A stretch of 64,000 nucleotides of DNA from Caballeronia cordobensis (GCF_001544575.2 NZ_FCNY02000004.1:407346-471345); one strand, 5' to 3'; positions 8,206 to 17,250 are shown, counted from the first letter of the stretch. Notes: generated by a model not told the origin, from the letters alone. Numbers and translations are program-made.

Positions 8206-9645
8206 TCAGTGATTCAGTTCTTCGAGACGCAGCCCGTTGGTTCTCGGCCCGAACAGGCCGATCGCGAGCGCGACGATCAGCATGAAGACCGTGATGCCCG
8301 TGAACACGCCCGGCACGCCGAAGTCCTTGAGCAGGAACGCGATGATGAAGCCCGACATCATCGCGCCCGCGCGGCTCGCCGAGTACACGATGCCGCTCGC
8401 ACGGCAGCGCACGGCCGTCGGAAAGAGCTCGGTCTGATACGCGTGATAGCACACCGAGATGGTCTGCCCCGCGAGCGAGATCAGCACGCCGAGCGCGATG
8501 AGCGCGGCGGGCGATTTCATCTGTCCGAAGGCGATGCCGCTCGCGATCACGACGAGCGCGCCGCCGACGATCAGCCATTTGCGCTGGATGCGATCGGCGT
8601 AGAACATCGCGAGCATGGGGCCCACCGGCAACGCGAACGCGATGATGAACGAATACAGCAGACTCTTCGTGACGGTGATGCCTTGCCCGATGAGCAGCGT
8701 CGGCACCCAGTTCGCGAAGCCGTAATAGCCGATCGCCTGACAGAAGTTGAAGACGATGAGCATGATGAGACGCGAGCGATACGGCGCGCGCAGCAACTCG
8801 GACAGCGATGCGCGCCGGTGCGCCGGCTGCTCGACGACAGCCGCGGGCGGCGGCAGCGCGGCGCCCGACTGGCGCTCGACCACGCGTTCGATCTCGCTCA
8901 CGACGCGTTCGCTTTCGTCGTGCCTGCCGTGCATCGCGAGCCAGCGCGGGCTTTCGGGCACCGCGCGCCGGATGAACCACACGATCACCGCGCCGACCGA
9001 TCCGGCGAGCACGACGATACGCCATCCGTCGAGCCCGAACACGGTTTCGGGCACGAGCCAGTACGACAGAATCGCGGCGACGGGCGCGGCGGCGAACATC
9101 ACCATCTGATTGAACGCCATCGCGCGGCCGCGCATGTGTTGCGGCACGAGTTCGGTCACGTAGCTGTCGATGGTGATGATCTCCACGCCCACGCCGATGC
9201 CCGTCACGAAGCGCCAGAAGATCACGCCTTCGGGCGTCGTCTGAAACGCCATGATCGCGGAGCCGATCGAATACCACAGCAGCGAGACCGTGAACACGCT
9301 GCGCCGCCCGTAGCGGTCGGGCAGCCAGCCGAAGAAGAACGTGCCGATGAACAGTCCCGCGAAGGTCGCCGCGATGAAACCCGCGATGCCCGTGAAGCCG
9401 AAGAACGCGTGCGTGGTCGTCTGCAAGAGGCCGCTTTTGGCCATGCCCGGCGCGATATAGCCGGTGAAGATCAGATCGTAGATTTCGAAGAAGCCGCCGA
9501 GCGAGATGAGCAACACGAGCATCCAGAGATGCCGCGTGACCGGCAGGCGATCCATGCGCGCGGAAATGTGCGCGCCGGGCGTCGTGGCGACGCGGACGTC
9601 GGGCGATGCAAGCGGCTCGGCGACCGCGCTGAAGGTTGGCTGCAT
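8206..9645 (-). CDS. MFS transporter, metabolite:H+ symporter type
   Basis: 479 residues with about 12 membrane helices. Start 9645 is preceded by AGGAGA at good spacing; longer upstream frame is not needed. Family motif A is GWLPDRYGRRS between helices 2 and 3, and GIGVGVEIITIDSYVTELVPQHMRGRAMAF matches the helix 4-5 region of organic-acid and sugar symporters. It is the last gene of a three-gene minus-strand operon behind an HMG-CoA-lyase-like enzyme and a CaiB/BaiF CoA transferase (58-base gap), so it probably imports the acid those enzymes degrade. Substrate not known. Confidence 0.88.
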   Translation of the reverse strand: MQPTFSAVAEPLASPDVRVATTPGAHISARMDRLPVTRHLWMLVLLISLGGFFEIYDLIFTGYIAPGMAKSGLLQTTTHAFFGFTGIAGFIAATFAGLFIGTFFFGWLPDRYGRRSVFTVSLLWYSIGSAIMAFQTTPEGVIFWRFVTGIGVGVEIITIDSYVTELVPQHMRGRAMAFNQMVMFAAAPVAAILSYWLVPETVFGLDGWRIVVLAGSVGAVIVWFIRRAVPESPRWLAMHGRHDESERVVSEIERVVERQSGAALPPPAAVVEQPAHRRASLSELLRAPYRSRLIMLIVFNFCQAIGYYGFANWVPTLLIGQGITVTKSLLYSFIIAFALPVGPMLAMFYADRIQRKWLIVGGALVVIASGIAFGQMKSPAALIALGVLISLAGQTISVCYHAYQTELFPTAVRCRASGIVYSASRAGAMMSGFIIAFLLKDFGVPGVFTGITVFMLIVALAIGLFGPRTNGLRLEELNH

Positions 9646-9703
9646 TGTCTTGTCTCCTGAATTGACGATGGCGCTGGTTTTTATGTGCGCCCTTCGCTTC
9701 ACA

Positions 9704-10852
9704 TCATGCGATGACGCGTTTGGAAAGCCGGCCCAGCACTTCGTCCGTATGCTCGCCCACGCGCGCGAGCGGCTGGCGCACGCCGGGGCGGCGTCCGCCC
9801 ATCGTGAGCGGGAGCAATACGACATCGGTGGTGCCGCCGTCGTCGGTCTGCATCGGCACGAGTCCGCCGCTCGCCTTCAGATGCGGATCGTCCAGCAACT
9901 GCTCGGGCCGCATGATCGGCGCGTACGGAATGCCGGCCGCTTCGAGCTTCGGCGCGAGTTCGTCCGCGCGATGATGCGCGAGAATCTCGCCGAGCCGTTC
10001 GAGCAGATGCGGCCGCACCGCGACGCGCATTGCGTTGGTCGCGAACTCGGGTTCTTGCGCGAGATCGGGGCGCGCGAGCACGTCGCACAGCGTGACGAAC
10101 TGCTTGTCGCTGACCGCGCCGATGAACAACTGCTCGCCTTCGGCCAGGGTGAAGACGTCGTAGACGCTCCACGCCGAGACGCGCGAGGGCATCGGCGGCG
10201 GCGCTTCGCGCGTCATCGCGAATTGCTGCATGTGCTGCGCCGAGAGGAACACGCAGTTCTCGAAAAGCGCGCTCTGCACTTCCTGGCCGCGCCCGGTGAG
10301 ATCGCGTTCGCGCAACGCGGCAAGCACGCCGATCGCGCCGAACATGCCGCCCATGATGTCGTTCACCGAGGTCCCCGCGCGCAGCGGCCGGCCCGCCGGA
10401 CCGGTCATGTACGCGAGACCGCCCATCATCTGCACGACTTCGTCGAGCGCGAGACGCTTTTCGTACGGGCCGGGCAGAAAGCCCTTGTGCGAAACGTAGA
10501 TGAGCTTCGGATGCGCCTTCGACAACGTTTCGTAGTCGAGCCCGAGTTTCGCCATCAAGCCGGGGCGGAAGTTTTCGAGCAGCACGTCGCATTCGCCGAT
10601 CAGTTCCGTCGCGGCCTCGCGGCCCTCATCCGTGTTGATATCGATGACGACGCTCTTCTTGTTGCGATTGAACGACCGGAAAAAGCCGATGCCCAGTCCC
10701 GGCAGATTGCGCGTCTTGTCGCCGCCGGGCGGCTCGATCTTGATGACTTCCGCGCCGAGATCCGCGAGGATCATGCCGCAGGTCGGTCCCATCACCATAT
10801 GCGTGAACTCGATCACGCGCACGCCTTCGAGCGGCAGGGTTGAATGACTCAT
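9704..10852 (-). CDS. CaiB/BaiF family (class III) CoA transferase
   Basis: 382 residues from the ATG at 10852 (AGGA upstream). The chain opens with LEGVRVIEFTHMVMGPTCGMILADLGAEVIKIEPPGGD, the hallmark N-terminus of class III CoA transferases, and contains the segment SVNDIMGGMFGAIGVLAALRERDLTGRG with the conserved nucleophilic Asp. The enzyme moves CoA from a donor, often succinyl-CoA, to a carboxylic acid. It lies 7 bases downstream of the HMG-CoA-lyase-like gene and 58 bases upstream of an MFS permease, which suggests it activates the imported acid for cleavage by the lyase. Confidence 0.92.
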   Translation of the reverse strand: MSHSTLPLEGVRVIEFTHMVMGPTCGMILADLGAEVIKIEPPGGDKTRNLPGLGIGFFRSFNRNKKSVVIDINTDEGREAATELIGECDVLLENFRPGLMAKLGLDYETLSKAHPKLIYVSHKGFLPGPYEKRLALDEVVQMMGGLAYMTGPAGRPLRAGTSVNDIMGGMFGAIGVLAALRERDLTGRGQEVQSALFENCVFLSAQHMQQFAMTREAPPPMPSRVSAWSVYDVFTLAEGEQLFIGAVSDKQFVTLCDVLARPDLAQEPEFATNAMRVAVRPHLLERLGEILAHHRADELAPKLEAAGIPYAPIMRPEQLLDDPHLKASGGLVPMQTDDGGTTDVVLLPLTMGGRRPGVRQPLARVGEHTDEVLGRLSKRVIA

Positions 10853-10859
10853 AGCGTCC

Positions 10860-11801
10860 TCAGACTTCGATTGCGGTTTTCGTGTCGAACGTGACGGGCA
10901 GGCCCGCGAGCGCGAGCGCGCCATGCAGCGTCTCGCCGTCGAGCCAGCGCGCGAGCTTCGCGCGCAGCGTCAGCAAGGCGGAAATGTCGATGCCGGTTTC
11001 GATACCCATGCCGGCGAGCATGAACGCCAGGTCTTCGCTCGACGCATTGCCGCTCGCGCCCGGCGCATGCGGACAGCCGCCGATGCCCGCGAGCGTCGCA
11101 TCGAAGCGCGCGACGCCGGTGTCGAGCGCGGCATACGCGTTGGCGAGCGCGAGGCCGCGCGTGTCGTGGAAGTGGCCGCACCAGAAGCGCTCGCCTGCGA
11201 TCTCCCGCGCCTTCTCGAACAGCGCGCGCACGGCGGCGGGACCGGCATAGCCGACCGTATCGGCAATGGACACGCGATCCGCGCCCGCATCGAGCAAGGC
11301 CTGCATGTGGCGCAGCACATCGGCGTGCTCGACGCGGCCCTGAAGCGTGCAGCCGAACGCCGTGCCGATGCCGCCTTCGATCATCGTCTTCGAACCGGCC
11401 GCGTCGCGCGCGGCGCGCATGCGCGCGACTTCGGCGACCACTTCCTCCGGCGTCTTGCGCAGGTTCGCGAGACTATGCGCGCGGCTCGCGGAAAGCGGCA
11501 CGAGCATCAGATCGGCTTGCGTGTCGATGGCGCGCTGCGCGCCCTGCAGATTCGGCACGAGCACGGAAACGAAGAGGCCGGGCAGCGTCTTCGCATAGGC
11601 GACGAGCTCGGCCGTATCCGCGAGTTGCGGCAGCAGGCGCGCGGGCACGAACGAGCCGACTTCGATTTCGCGCTGACCGGCGGCGTAGGCGTCGCCGATC
11701 CATTCGATCTTGCGTTCGGTCGGCACGATCGTGCGAATGCTTTGCAGGCCGTCGCGCAGGCCGACTTCGCGGATCACGGCGTTCTGGGGGAACGCGGGCA
11801 T
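10860..11801 (-). CDS. Hydroxymethylglutaryl-CoA lyase family (HMG-CoA or citramalyl-CoA lyase)
   Basis: 313 residues, start 11801 with GGAGA upstream. Family signatures: VGLRDGLQ near the N-terminus (catalytic Arg and metal-binding Asp), HFHDTRGLALAN (metal-binding His-x-His) and GIGGCPHAPGASGN containing the conserved catalytic-loop Cys. The family cleaves 3-hydroxy-3-methylglutaryl-CoA to acetyl-CoA and acetoacetate; close relatives cleave citramalyl-CoA to acetyl-CoA and pyruvate. The pairing with a CoA transferase and a permease rather than with leucine-degradation genes leans toward a free-acid substrate such as citramalate or hydroxymethylglutarate, which is inference. First gene of the operon; a LysR gene is divergent. 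Confidence 0.9.
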   Translation of the reverse strand: MPAFPQNAVIREVGLRDGLQSIRTIVPTERKIEWIGDAYAAGQREIEVGSFVPARLLPQLADTAELVAYAKTLPGLFVSVLVPNLQGAQRAIDTQADLMLVPLSASRAHSLANLRKTPEEVVAEVARMRAARDAAGSKTMIEGGIGTAFGCTLQGRVEHADVLRHMQALLDAGADRVSIADTVGYAGPAAVRALFEKAREIAGERFWCGHFHDTRGLALANAYAALDTGVARFDATLAGIGGCPHAPGASGNASSEDLAFMLAGMGIETGIDISALLTLRAKLARWLDGETLHGALALAGLPVTFDTKTAIEV

Positions 11802-11885
11802 GGGTTTGTCTCCGGGTCTTGTGTGTGTATGAGCTCGACTCTAGACATTCCGCAAATGCCCTAAAAGCGGTATTTTGGAAGGCCC

Positions 11886-12812
11886 ATGCTTCCCATCCGG
11901 AATGTCTCCATGCGCGATATCGATCTGAAAACGCTGCGTCTCTTCGTGACGGTGTGCGAACACCAGAACATCGCGCGTGCGGCGGCGGAATCGCACATCG
12001 AGCCTTCCGCGATCAGCAAGCGCATCGCGCAACTGGAGACCTCGCTCGGCGTGCCGCTCCTGTCGCGCTCGCGGCGCGGCGTCGAGCCGACGCCCGCCGG
12101 CATCGCGCTGCTCGAACACGCGCGCAGCGTGCTCTTCACGATGGAGCGCATCGCGAACGATGTCGCCGCGTTCGGCGGCGGCCTCAAGGGGCGCGTGAGC
12201 ATTTGCGCGTCGGCCTCGGCGATTGCGGAGGCGCTGCTCGACGATATCGCGTCGTTCATGCGCGAGCCCGCGAACCAGAACATCAAGGTCGATGTGGAGG
12301 AGCGCCTGTCGAACGATCTCGTGCGGCAGTTGCGCGAAGGCGTGGCGTCGGTGGGCGTGTGCTGGGACAGCGTCGATCTGCGCGGCTTGCGGCATCGGGC
12401 GTACCGGCACGATCGGCTGGCGCTCGCGGTGCCCGCCGGTCATCCGCTGGCGAAGCGCCGTTCAGTCGCGTTCGAGGAGTCGCTCGAATTCGAGCATGTC
12501 GGTTTGCCCCCCGCCACCGCCGTTCACACGATGTTGCAGCGCGCGGCCGCGCAGGCGGGCAAGACGATGTCGTACCGCGTGATCGTGTCGAGTTTCGACG
12601 CGGCGTTTCGCGTCGTCGCGGCGGGGCTGGGCATCAGCGTCGTGCCGATGGAAGTCGCCGGAACGTACCGGCAGGCGCTCGGCATCGAAGCAGTGCCGCT
12701 CTCCGATGCGTTCGCAAAGCGCCGCTTCGTCGTGTGCTTTCGCGATTTCGATACGCTTCAGCCCGCCGCGCAGCGCCTCGTCGAGCATCTCGAAGCGCGC
12801 GCGTTGCTTTAG
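11886..12812 (+). CDS. LysR-family transcriptional regulator
   Basis: 308 residues from the ATG at 11886 (GGAAGG 3 bases upstream); the ATG at 11910 (MRDIDLKTLRLF) is an equally good start giving 300 residues. N-terminal winged HTH: LKTLRLFVTVCEHQNIARAAAESHIEPSAISKRIAQLE, then the LTTR effector domain. It is transcribed divergently from the lyase/CoA-transferase/MFS operon across an 84-base gap, the standard arrangement for an LTTR that controls its neighbour in response to the pathway substrate. Confidence 0.93.
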   Translation: MLPIRNVSMRDIDLKTLRLFVTVCEHQNIARAAAESHIEPSAISKRIAQLETSLGVPLLSRSRRGVEPTPAGIALLEHARSVLFTMERIANDVAAFGGGLKGRVSICASASAIAEALLDDIASFMREPANQNIKVDVEERLSNDLVRQLREGVASVGVCWDSVDLRGLRHRAYRHDRLALAVPAGHPLAKRRSVAFEESLEFEHVGLPPATAVHTMLQRAAAQAGKTMSYRVIVSSFDAAFRVVAAGLGISVVPMEVAGTYRQALGIEAVPLSDAFAKRRFVVCFRDFDTLQPAAQRLVEHLEARALL

Positions 12813-12814
12813 CT

Positions 12815-13153
12815 TTAGGAAGGCGCGTCGCAGAACACCGTTTCCGTGTCCTTTTTCTCGATGGTCAGATTGACCGACCGCGCGCCGCCCGGCCGCGTGC
12901 AATGCCGTTTTCCGGCGGGCACCGTCAGCAATTGACCGGCGCGCAATTCCACGACGCCTTCCTCGAACTCGATGATCAGCGTGCCCTCCACCGAAACGAA
13001 AGTCTCGTCGGAGTTCGGATGAACGTGCCATCGATACGGCGCGTCCATCACGCTGATGTGAACATCGTGATCGTTGACGGTGGAAACGACGCGATTCATG
13101 TAGCCGTCGCGCGCGGCGTCGGCGATCGCCGCATAGTCGATGATTTCGCTCAT
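12815..13153 (-). CDS. Cupin-domain protein
   Basis: 112 residues. Single cupin fold with both metal-binding motifs: WHVHPNSDETFVSVEGTLIIEFE (His-x-His...Glu) and PAGKRHC (His). Small cupins of this kind are isomerases, dioxygenases or sensors; nothing here fixes the substrate. It is convergent with the LysR gene (2-base gap). Confidence 0.85.
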   Translation of the reverse strand: MSEIIDYAAIADAARDGYMNRVVSTVNDHDVHISVMDAPYRWHVHPNSDETFVSVEGTLIIEFEEGVVELRAGQLLTVPAGKRHCTRPGGARSVNLTIEKKDTETVFCDAPS

Positions 13154-13224
13154 CGGTTCAGGCTAACGCGGCGCGCGCCACGGCTCAAACGAATTATTTT
13201 TGCTTCGATGTGAGCGCGATTGAC

Positions 13225-13509
13225 TTACAGGCGAACATCCGGCGCATCGGCGCGCGCCATGATCGCCGCGATATTGCCGATGGCCGGTTGCAAGTAGCGC
13301 ACCGGCGGCGCATCGGGCGGCAACGGCGCGGGGCCTGAGTCCGTCGCGCGCGCATAGACCGGCAGCGGCGGCGCACTTTGCGCGCTCGACGCGACCGGAA
13401 ACACCGGCCCGCCCACGATGCCCACGCCGATGAAAGGATGCGCCTGCGCGATGGTCACGAGGCCGAAGGTGAGTTTGCACGCCAGGATTGCATGTTTGAT
13501 CGCTTTCAA
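13225..13509 (-). CDS. Small secreted hypothetical protein
   Basis: 94 residues. A strong AAGGAG lies ahead of the ATG at 13509. The N-terminus MKAIKHAILACKLTFGLVTIAQA reads as a signal peptide followed by a short Pro/Ala-rich mature chain with no Cys. No family recognised. The signal peptide and ribosome binding site support a real gene; the low-complexity mature part gives no functional clue. Confidence 0.55.
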   Translation of the reverse strand: MKAIKHAILACKLTFGLVTIAQAHPFIGVGIVGGPVFPVASSAQSAPPLPVYARATDSGPAPLPPDAPPVRYLQPAIGNIAAIMARADAPDVRL

Positions 13510-13598
13510 GTGCCGTCTCCTTTTTGCCGTTTTGTCGATGGGAGGATTCTGCCGCGGGAGAATGAGAGAAGAATGAGCATCGACTAGACTGATTCATC

Positions 13599-14654
13599 AT
13601 GGACAGCCGATTCGCATCGATCCTCACCGCACTGACCGCCGCGGCGCTTTTCGGCGCCACCACGCCGATCGCCAAGGCGCTGCTCGGCCCCATGCCGCCG
13701 TTCATGGTCGCGGGCCTGTTCTATCTCGGCAGCGGCGTCGGGCTGGGCGCGGTCCTGCTCGGCCGCACGCTCTTGCGCGCGCAGGCGAGGGGCGTCGGCG
13801 CGCGGGAGTGCGCGTGGCTGTTCGGAGCGATCGCGTTCGGCGGCGTCGCCGGTCCGGCTTTGCTGATGCTCGGCCTGACGAGCACGCCCGCCGCCACGAG
13901 CGCGCTCTTGCTCAACCTCGAAGGCGTGCTGACAGCGGCGATCGCGTGGATCGTGTTTCGGGAGAACGTCGATATGCCGGTGTTTCTCGGCATGGCCGCG
14001 ATCGTCGCGGGCGGCATCGTGCTCGCGTGGCAGCCCGGCGCGACCGATGCGTCGGCGGGTGCGCTGCTGATCGCGCTCGCGTGCCTGTGCTGGGCCATCG
14101 ACAACAATCTGACGCGCAAGATCGCCACCGCCGACGCCATGGTGATCGCCTGCGCGAAAGGGCTCGTCGCGGGTGCGGCGAACCTCGGCATCGCCTTCGC
14201 GATGGGCGCGCATCTGCCCGCGCCGCGCATCGCCATCGCCGCGATGACGACCGGTTTCGGCGGCTACGGCGTGAGTCTCGTGCTATTCGTGATCGCGCTG
14301 CGGCATCTCGGGACCGCGCGCACGGGCGCATACTTTTCGGTCGCGCCGGTGTTCGGCGTCGCGCTTTCGCTCGCGCTGTGGCCGCAAGCGCCCGGCGCCG
14401 CGTTCTGGATCGCCGCCGCGCTGATGTCGCTCGGCGTATGGCTGCACGTGCGCGAGCGGCACGAACACGAGCACACGCACGAGCGGCTCGAACATACGCA
14501 TCGGCATGTGCATGACGCGCATCATCGGCATGAACACGACTTTCCGTGGTCCGGCGACGAACCGCACACGCATGCGCACGTGCATCTGCCGATCACGCAT
14601 ACGCACGCGCATTTCCCCGACGTGCATCACAGGCATGCGCACACGCGCGGCTAG
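13599..14654 (+). CDS. EamA/DMT-superfamily transporter with a histidine-rich C-terminal tail
   Basis: 351 residues. About ten membrane helices arranged as two EamA repeats (residues 1-285; TAAALFGATTPIAKALLG opens the first). The last 60-65 residues are cytoplasmic or periplasmic and extremely His-rich (HEHEHTHERLEHTHRHVHDAHH then THAHVHLPITHTHAHF), roughly 25 histidines. DMT permeases export metabolites or drugs; a His tail of this kind normally binds Zn, Ni or Co, so a metal-linked role is plausible. The 3' end overlaps the convergent dehydrogenase by 4 bases. Confidence 0.85.
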   Translation: MDSRFASILTALTAAALFGATTPIAKALLGPMPPFMVAGLFYLGSGVGLGAVLLGRTLLRAQARGVGARECAWLFGAIAFGGVAGPALLMLGLTSTPAATSALLLNLEGVLTAAIAWIVFRENVDMPVFLGMAAIVAGGIVLAWQPGATDASAGALLIALACLCWAIDNNLTRKIATADAMVIACAKGLVAGAANLGIAFAMGAHLPAPRIAIAAMTTGFGGYGVSLVLFVIALRHLGTARTGAYFSVAPVFGVALSLALWPQAPGAAFWIAAALMSLGVWLHVRERHEHEHTHERLEHTHRHVHDAHHRHEHDFPWSGDEPHTHAHVHLPITHTHAHFPDVHHRHAHTRG

Positions 14655-16039
14655 AACACCTTGCCCGGATTGAGCAGGCCGTGCGGATCGAGCGCCGACT
14701 TGATCGCCCGCATCGACGCGATATCGGCTTCGCGGCGCGCCAGATGCAGATAATCGCGCTTCTTCGTGCCGATGCCGTGCTCCGCCGAAATCGATCCTTC
14801 GAACTCGCGCGTGACGTCGTAAATGACGGCGTCGAGATCGTCGTGATCCTGCTTGCCGCGGCCGGGCACGTCCACGACGATATGAATGTTGCCGTCGCCG
14901 AGATGGCCGTACGTCATCACGATCGCGTCGGGCCAGCGCGCGCGCAGACGCGCCTCGCACTGCGCCGCCGCCTCGCCGACCTGCGCGATCGAGAAGCTCA
15001 CGTCGTACGCCGCGTAGTTCGGGATGAAGCGGTCGTACTCGCCGGGCGCATCGCGGATCGCCCAGAAATCGCGCGCGTGCGCTTCGTTCGATGCGATCGC
15101 CGCGTCGCTCACGATGCCCGCTTCGAGCATGTCGCCGAGAAACGCCTCGAACGCCTCGCCGTGGCGCGCGGGATCGGCGCCCACGCTTTCGAGCAGCACG
15201 TAGAACGGATGCGCATCGGCGAGCGGCGCGCGCAGGTTCTTCAGATTGGCGATGACCGTGTCGTGATAGCCCGCCCACATCACTTCGAACGCGGACACGC
15301 CTGCCGCGAGGCTCGCCTGCGCGCGCGTGAGCAGCGTGGTGACGGCGGCGAAATCCGGCAGGCCGCACCAGGCGGTGGCCGTTGCGGTGGGCTTCGGCCG
15401 CAGCCGCAAGACGATGCGCGTGATGACCGCGAGCGTGCCTTCGCTGCCGATCAACAAGTGCCGCAGGTCGTAGCCGCTGTTGTTCTTGATCATCTTGTTC
15501 AGCCCGCCGACGGTCTCGCCGCTCGCGAGCACGGCTTCGACGCCGAGCACCTGATCGCGCATCATGCCGTACTTGATGACGCGGTTGCCGCCCGCGTTCG
15601 TCGCGAGATTGCCGCCGATGGTGCAGCTTCCGCGCGCGCCGAGATCGAGCGGAAAGTAGAAGCCCGCCTCGCTCGCCGCTTCCTGAACGACTTGCAGCGG
15701 CGTGCCGGCTTCGACGGTCATCGTGGCGGAGATCGCATCGATCTCGACGATGCGATTCATCCGTTCGAGGCTCAAAGCCACTTCGCCGCCGAGCAGATTC
15801 GCGCCGCCGACGAGCCCGGTCAGACCGCCTTGCGTGACGACCGCCTGCTTGCAGCGCGAACAGATGGCGAGCGCCCGGGCGACTTCTTCCGTCGTGCGCG
15901 GACGGACGATCGCAAGCGGCGTGGCGCCGGGCATGCCGCTCCAGTCCGCGACGCGCCTGTCGCCGAATTCATCGGGGAGCGCCACGACCTGCGCGCCGAG
16001 CGCTTCACGCAATGCCATCACTGCTTCGCTTGCCGCCAT
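14651..16039 (-). CDS. FAD-linked 2-hydroxyacid dehydrogenase (D-lactate / D-2-hydroxyglutarate dehydrogenase type)
   Basis: 462 residues with an FAD_binding_4 (PCMH) domain (residues ~40-220: TQGGLTGLVGGAN, DLGARGSCTIGGNLATNAGG, IKNNSGYDLRHLLIGSEGTLAVIT) and an FAD-oxidase C-terminal domain with the metal-site motifs YGHLGDGNIH and EHGIGTKK, ending in LDPHGLLNPGKVF. The family oxidises D-2-hydroxyacids and passes electrons to ETF or cytochrome. Sequence features sit between D-lactate and D-2-hydroxyglutarate dehydrogenases, so the exact substrate is open. Start 16039 has CGGAGAC upstream. Confidence 0.88.
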   Translation of the reverse strand: MAASEAVMALREALGAQVVALPDEFGDRRVADWSGMPGATPLAIVRPRTTEEVARALAICSRCKQAVVTQGGLTGLVGGANLLGGEVALSLERMNRIVEIDAISATMTVEAGTPLQVVQEAASEAGFYFPLDLGARGSCTIGGNLATNAGGNRVIKYGMMRDQVLGVEAVLASGETVGGLNKMIKNNSGYDLRHLLIGSEGTLAVITRIVLRLRPKPTATATAWCGLPDFAAVTTLLTRAQASLAAGVSAFEVMWAGYHDTVIANLKNLRAPLADAHPFYVLLESVGADPARHGEAFEAFLGDMLEAGIVSDAAIASNEAHARDFWAIRDAPGEYDRFIPNYAAYDVSFSIAQVGEAAAQCEARLRARWPDAIVMTYGHLGDGNIHIVVDVPGRGKQDHDDLDAVIYDVTREFEGSISAEHGIGTKKRDYLHLARREADIASMRAIKSALDPHGLLNPGKVF

Positions 16040-16137
16040 GCGTCGTCTCCGTTTGTTGTCTTGTGTCGATGTCAGATGCGATAGTTTGAACCAAAACGCG
16101 CGACAATGACCGGCGGGCTCGTGCAGCGAGGGTGACG

Positions 16138-16401
16138 ATGGAACGGACCGACTTCGAAAGCGCGCTGACGCAACTGACCGGCGCGGCGGAACTGGTGGCG
16201 GCTGGCGCGAGCGATGACCTGCGCGCTCAGGCGTTCGAGATGCTGGCGTTCTTCCGGTTGCGGCAAGGGCGCGCGGCGGCCGTATCGAACGATGAACTCT
16301 TCAAGGACACCGCAATGGCCGCGCTCACGATGGCGGGCCGCAAGGAGTTTCTTGCCGCGGCTGCGTTGCTGGAACAGGCGCGCGGGTTGTGCCGAAGCTA
16401 G
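16138..16401 (+). CDS. Small hypothetical helical protein
   Basis: 87 residues from the ATG at 16138 with GAGGGTG just upstream. It is acidic and helical (FESALTQLTGAAELVAAGASDDLRAQAFEMLAFFRLRQG ... ALTMAGRKEFLAAAALLEQARGL), with no signal peptide or membrane segment. The sequence has the feel of a short TPR-like or four-helix protein but no known family is recognised. It abuts the convergent gene at 16402. Confidence 0.6.
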   Translation: MERTDFESALTQLTGAAELVAAGASDDLRAQAFEMLAFFRLRQGRAAAVSNDELFKDTAMAALTMAGRKEFLAAAALLEQARGLCRS

Positions 16402-16605
16402 CTAGAACAACTCCGTGTCGAGCGGCAGCAGGTTGATCCACTTCACTGCGGTGCGGCGCTCAACGCCATCGTCATGAATCGACCGTATCATCACGCGCTG
16501 GCCGCGCGCCTCTCCGAGCACTTCGACGATACGGTTTCGATATCGCGCAAGCGAGCCGCGTAACGGCTTGCGCTTCCTGCTCTTGCGGGGAGAAACTGCG
16601 GGCAT
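16402..16605 (-). CDS. Small basic hypothetical protein
   Basis: 67 residues: an Arg/Lys-rich N-terminus (SPRKSRKRKPLRGSLARYRNRIVEVL) followed by a beta-type segment (QRVMIRSIHDDGVERRTAVKWINLLPLDTELF) that could be a small SH3-like or nucleic-acid-binding fold. No obvious Shine-Dalgarno sequence. It is divergent from the SET-domain gene and tail to tail with the 16138 gene. Function unknown. Confidence 0.5.
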   Translation of the reverse strand: MPAVSPRKSRKRKPLRGSLARYRNRIVEVLGEARGQRVMIRSIHDDGVERRTAVKWINLLPLDTELF

Positions 16606-16695
16606 GGACGTGACAACGATTTATGACGGCCACATCATAGCGATGCGCACGCCTTCTCTCAAATACCAGACATCCTCACTGCGATCCGCCACACC

Positions 16696-17139
16696 ATGCG
16701 TCGAATCACTGTCCGCACGTCGCCCATACATGGCCGGGGCGTCTTCGCTCTCGCCGATCTGCCCACGGGCGCGCTGCTGCTCGAATACAAGGGTTTGCGT
16801 CTCTCGTGGAAGGAAGCGCAGCGCATGCACGAGAAGTCGAACGCGGAGAACGGTCACACGTTCCTCTTCGGTCTCGACGACGGCAGCGTGATCGATGGCG
16901 CGCGCGGCGGCAATTCCGCGCGCTGGCTCAATCACAGTTGCGCGCCGAATTGCGAGGCGGAGCAGGACGGCGAGCGCGTGTTCATCCGCGCGATCAGGCC
17001 GATCGGGAAGGGACAGGAGTTGTTCATCGACTATTGCCTGACCGTGGATGGCCGGCGCACCGCGGCCGTCAAGCGGCTCTACGCGTGCCGATGTTCCGCG
17101 CCCGGCTGCCGCGGCACGATGCTCTCGGCAAGCCGGTAA
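16696..17139 (+). CDS. SET-domain protein-lysine methyltransferase-like protein
   Basis: 147 residues, essentially a stand-alone SET domain. Recognisable elements: VRTSPIHGRGVFALADLPTGALLLEYKG (SET-N strand and SAM-binding GRG), the pseudoknot motif ARWLNHSCAPNCE, GQELFIDY, and a post-SET zinc cluster CRCSAPGCRG. These are the catalytic and SAM-binding hallmarks of eukaryote-type lysine methyltransferases, which occur in scattered bacteria. The target protein is unknown. No operon partner on the same strand closer than the glycine-zipper gene at 17251. Confidence 0.88.
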   Translation: MRRITVRTSPIHGRGVFALADLPTGALLLEYKGLRLSWKEAQRMHEKSNAENGHTFLFGLDDGSVIDGARGGNSARWLNHSCAPNCEAEQDGERVFIRAIRPIGKGQELFIDYCLTVDGRRTAAVKRLYACRCSAPGCRGTMLSASR

Positions 17140-17250
17140 TTGCGCAGATGATTTTGTTACAGCTCTTACCGGGGTAAGACCGGCAAGTTACAGAGGCCTT
17201 TCGATGGGCGGTTATACTCAGCCCCGTCTCAAAAAAACGAAAAGCCTCTT

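Noticed and set aside
8209..9660. 483-codon open frame on the plus strand opposite the MFS transporter
   Set aside because: Low-complexity Arg/His/Asp-rich translation typical of an antisense shadow; no ribosome binding site.
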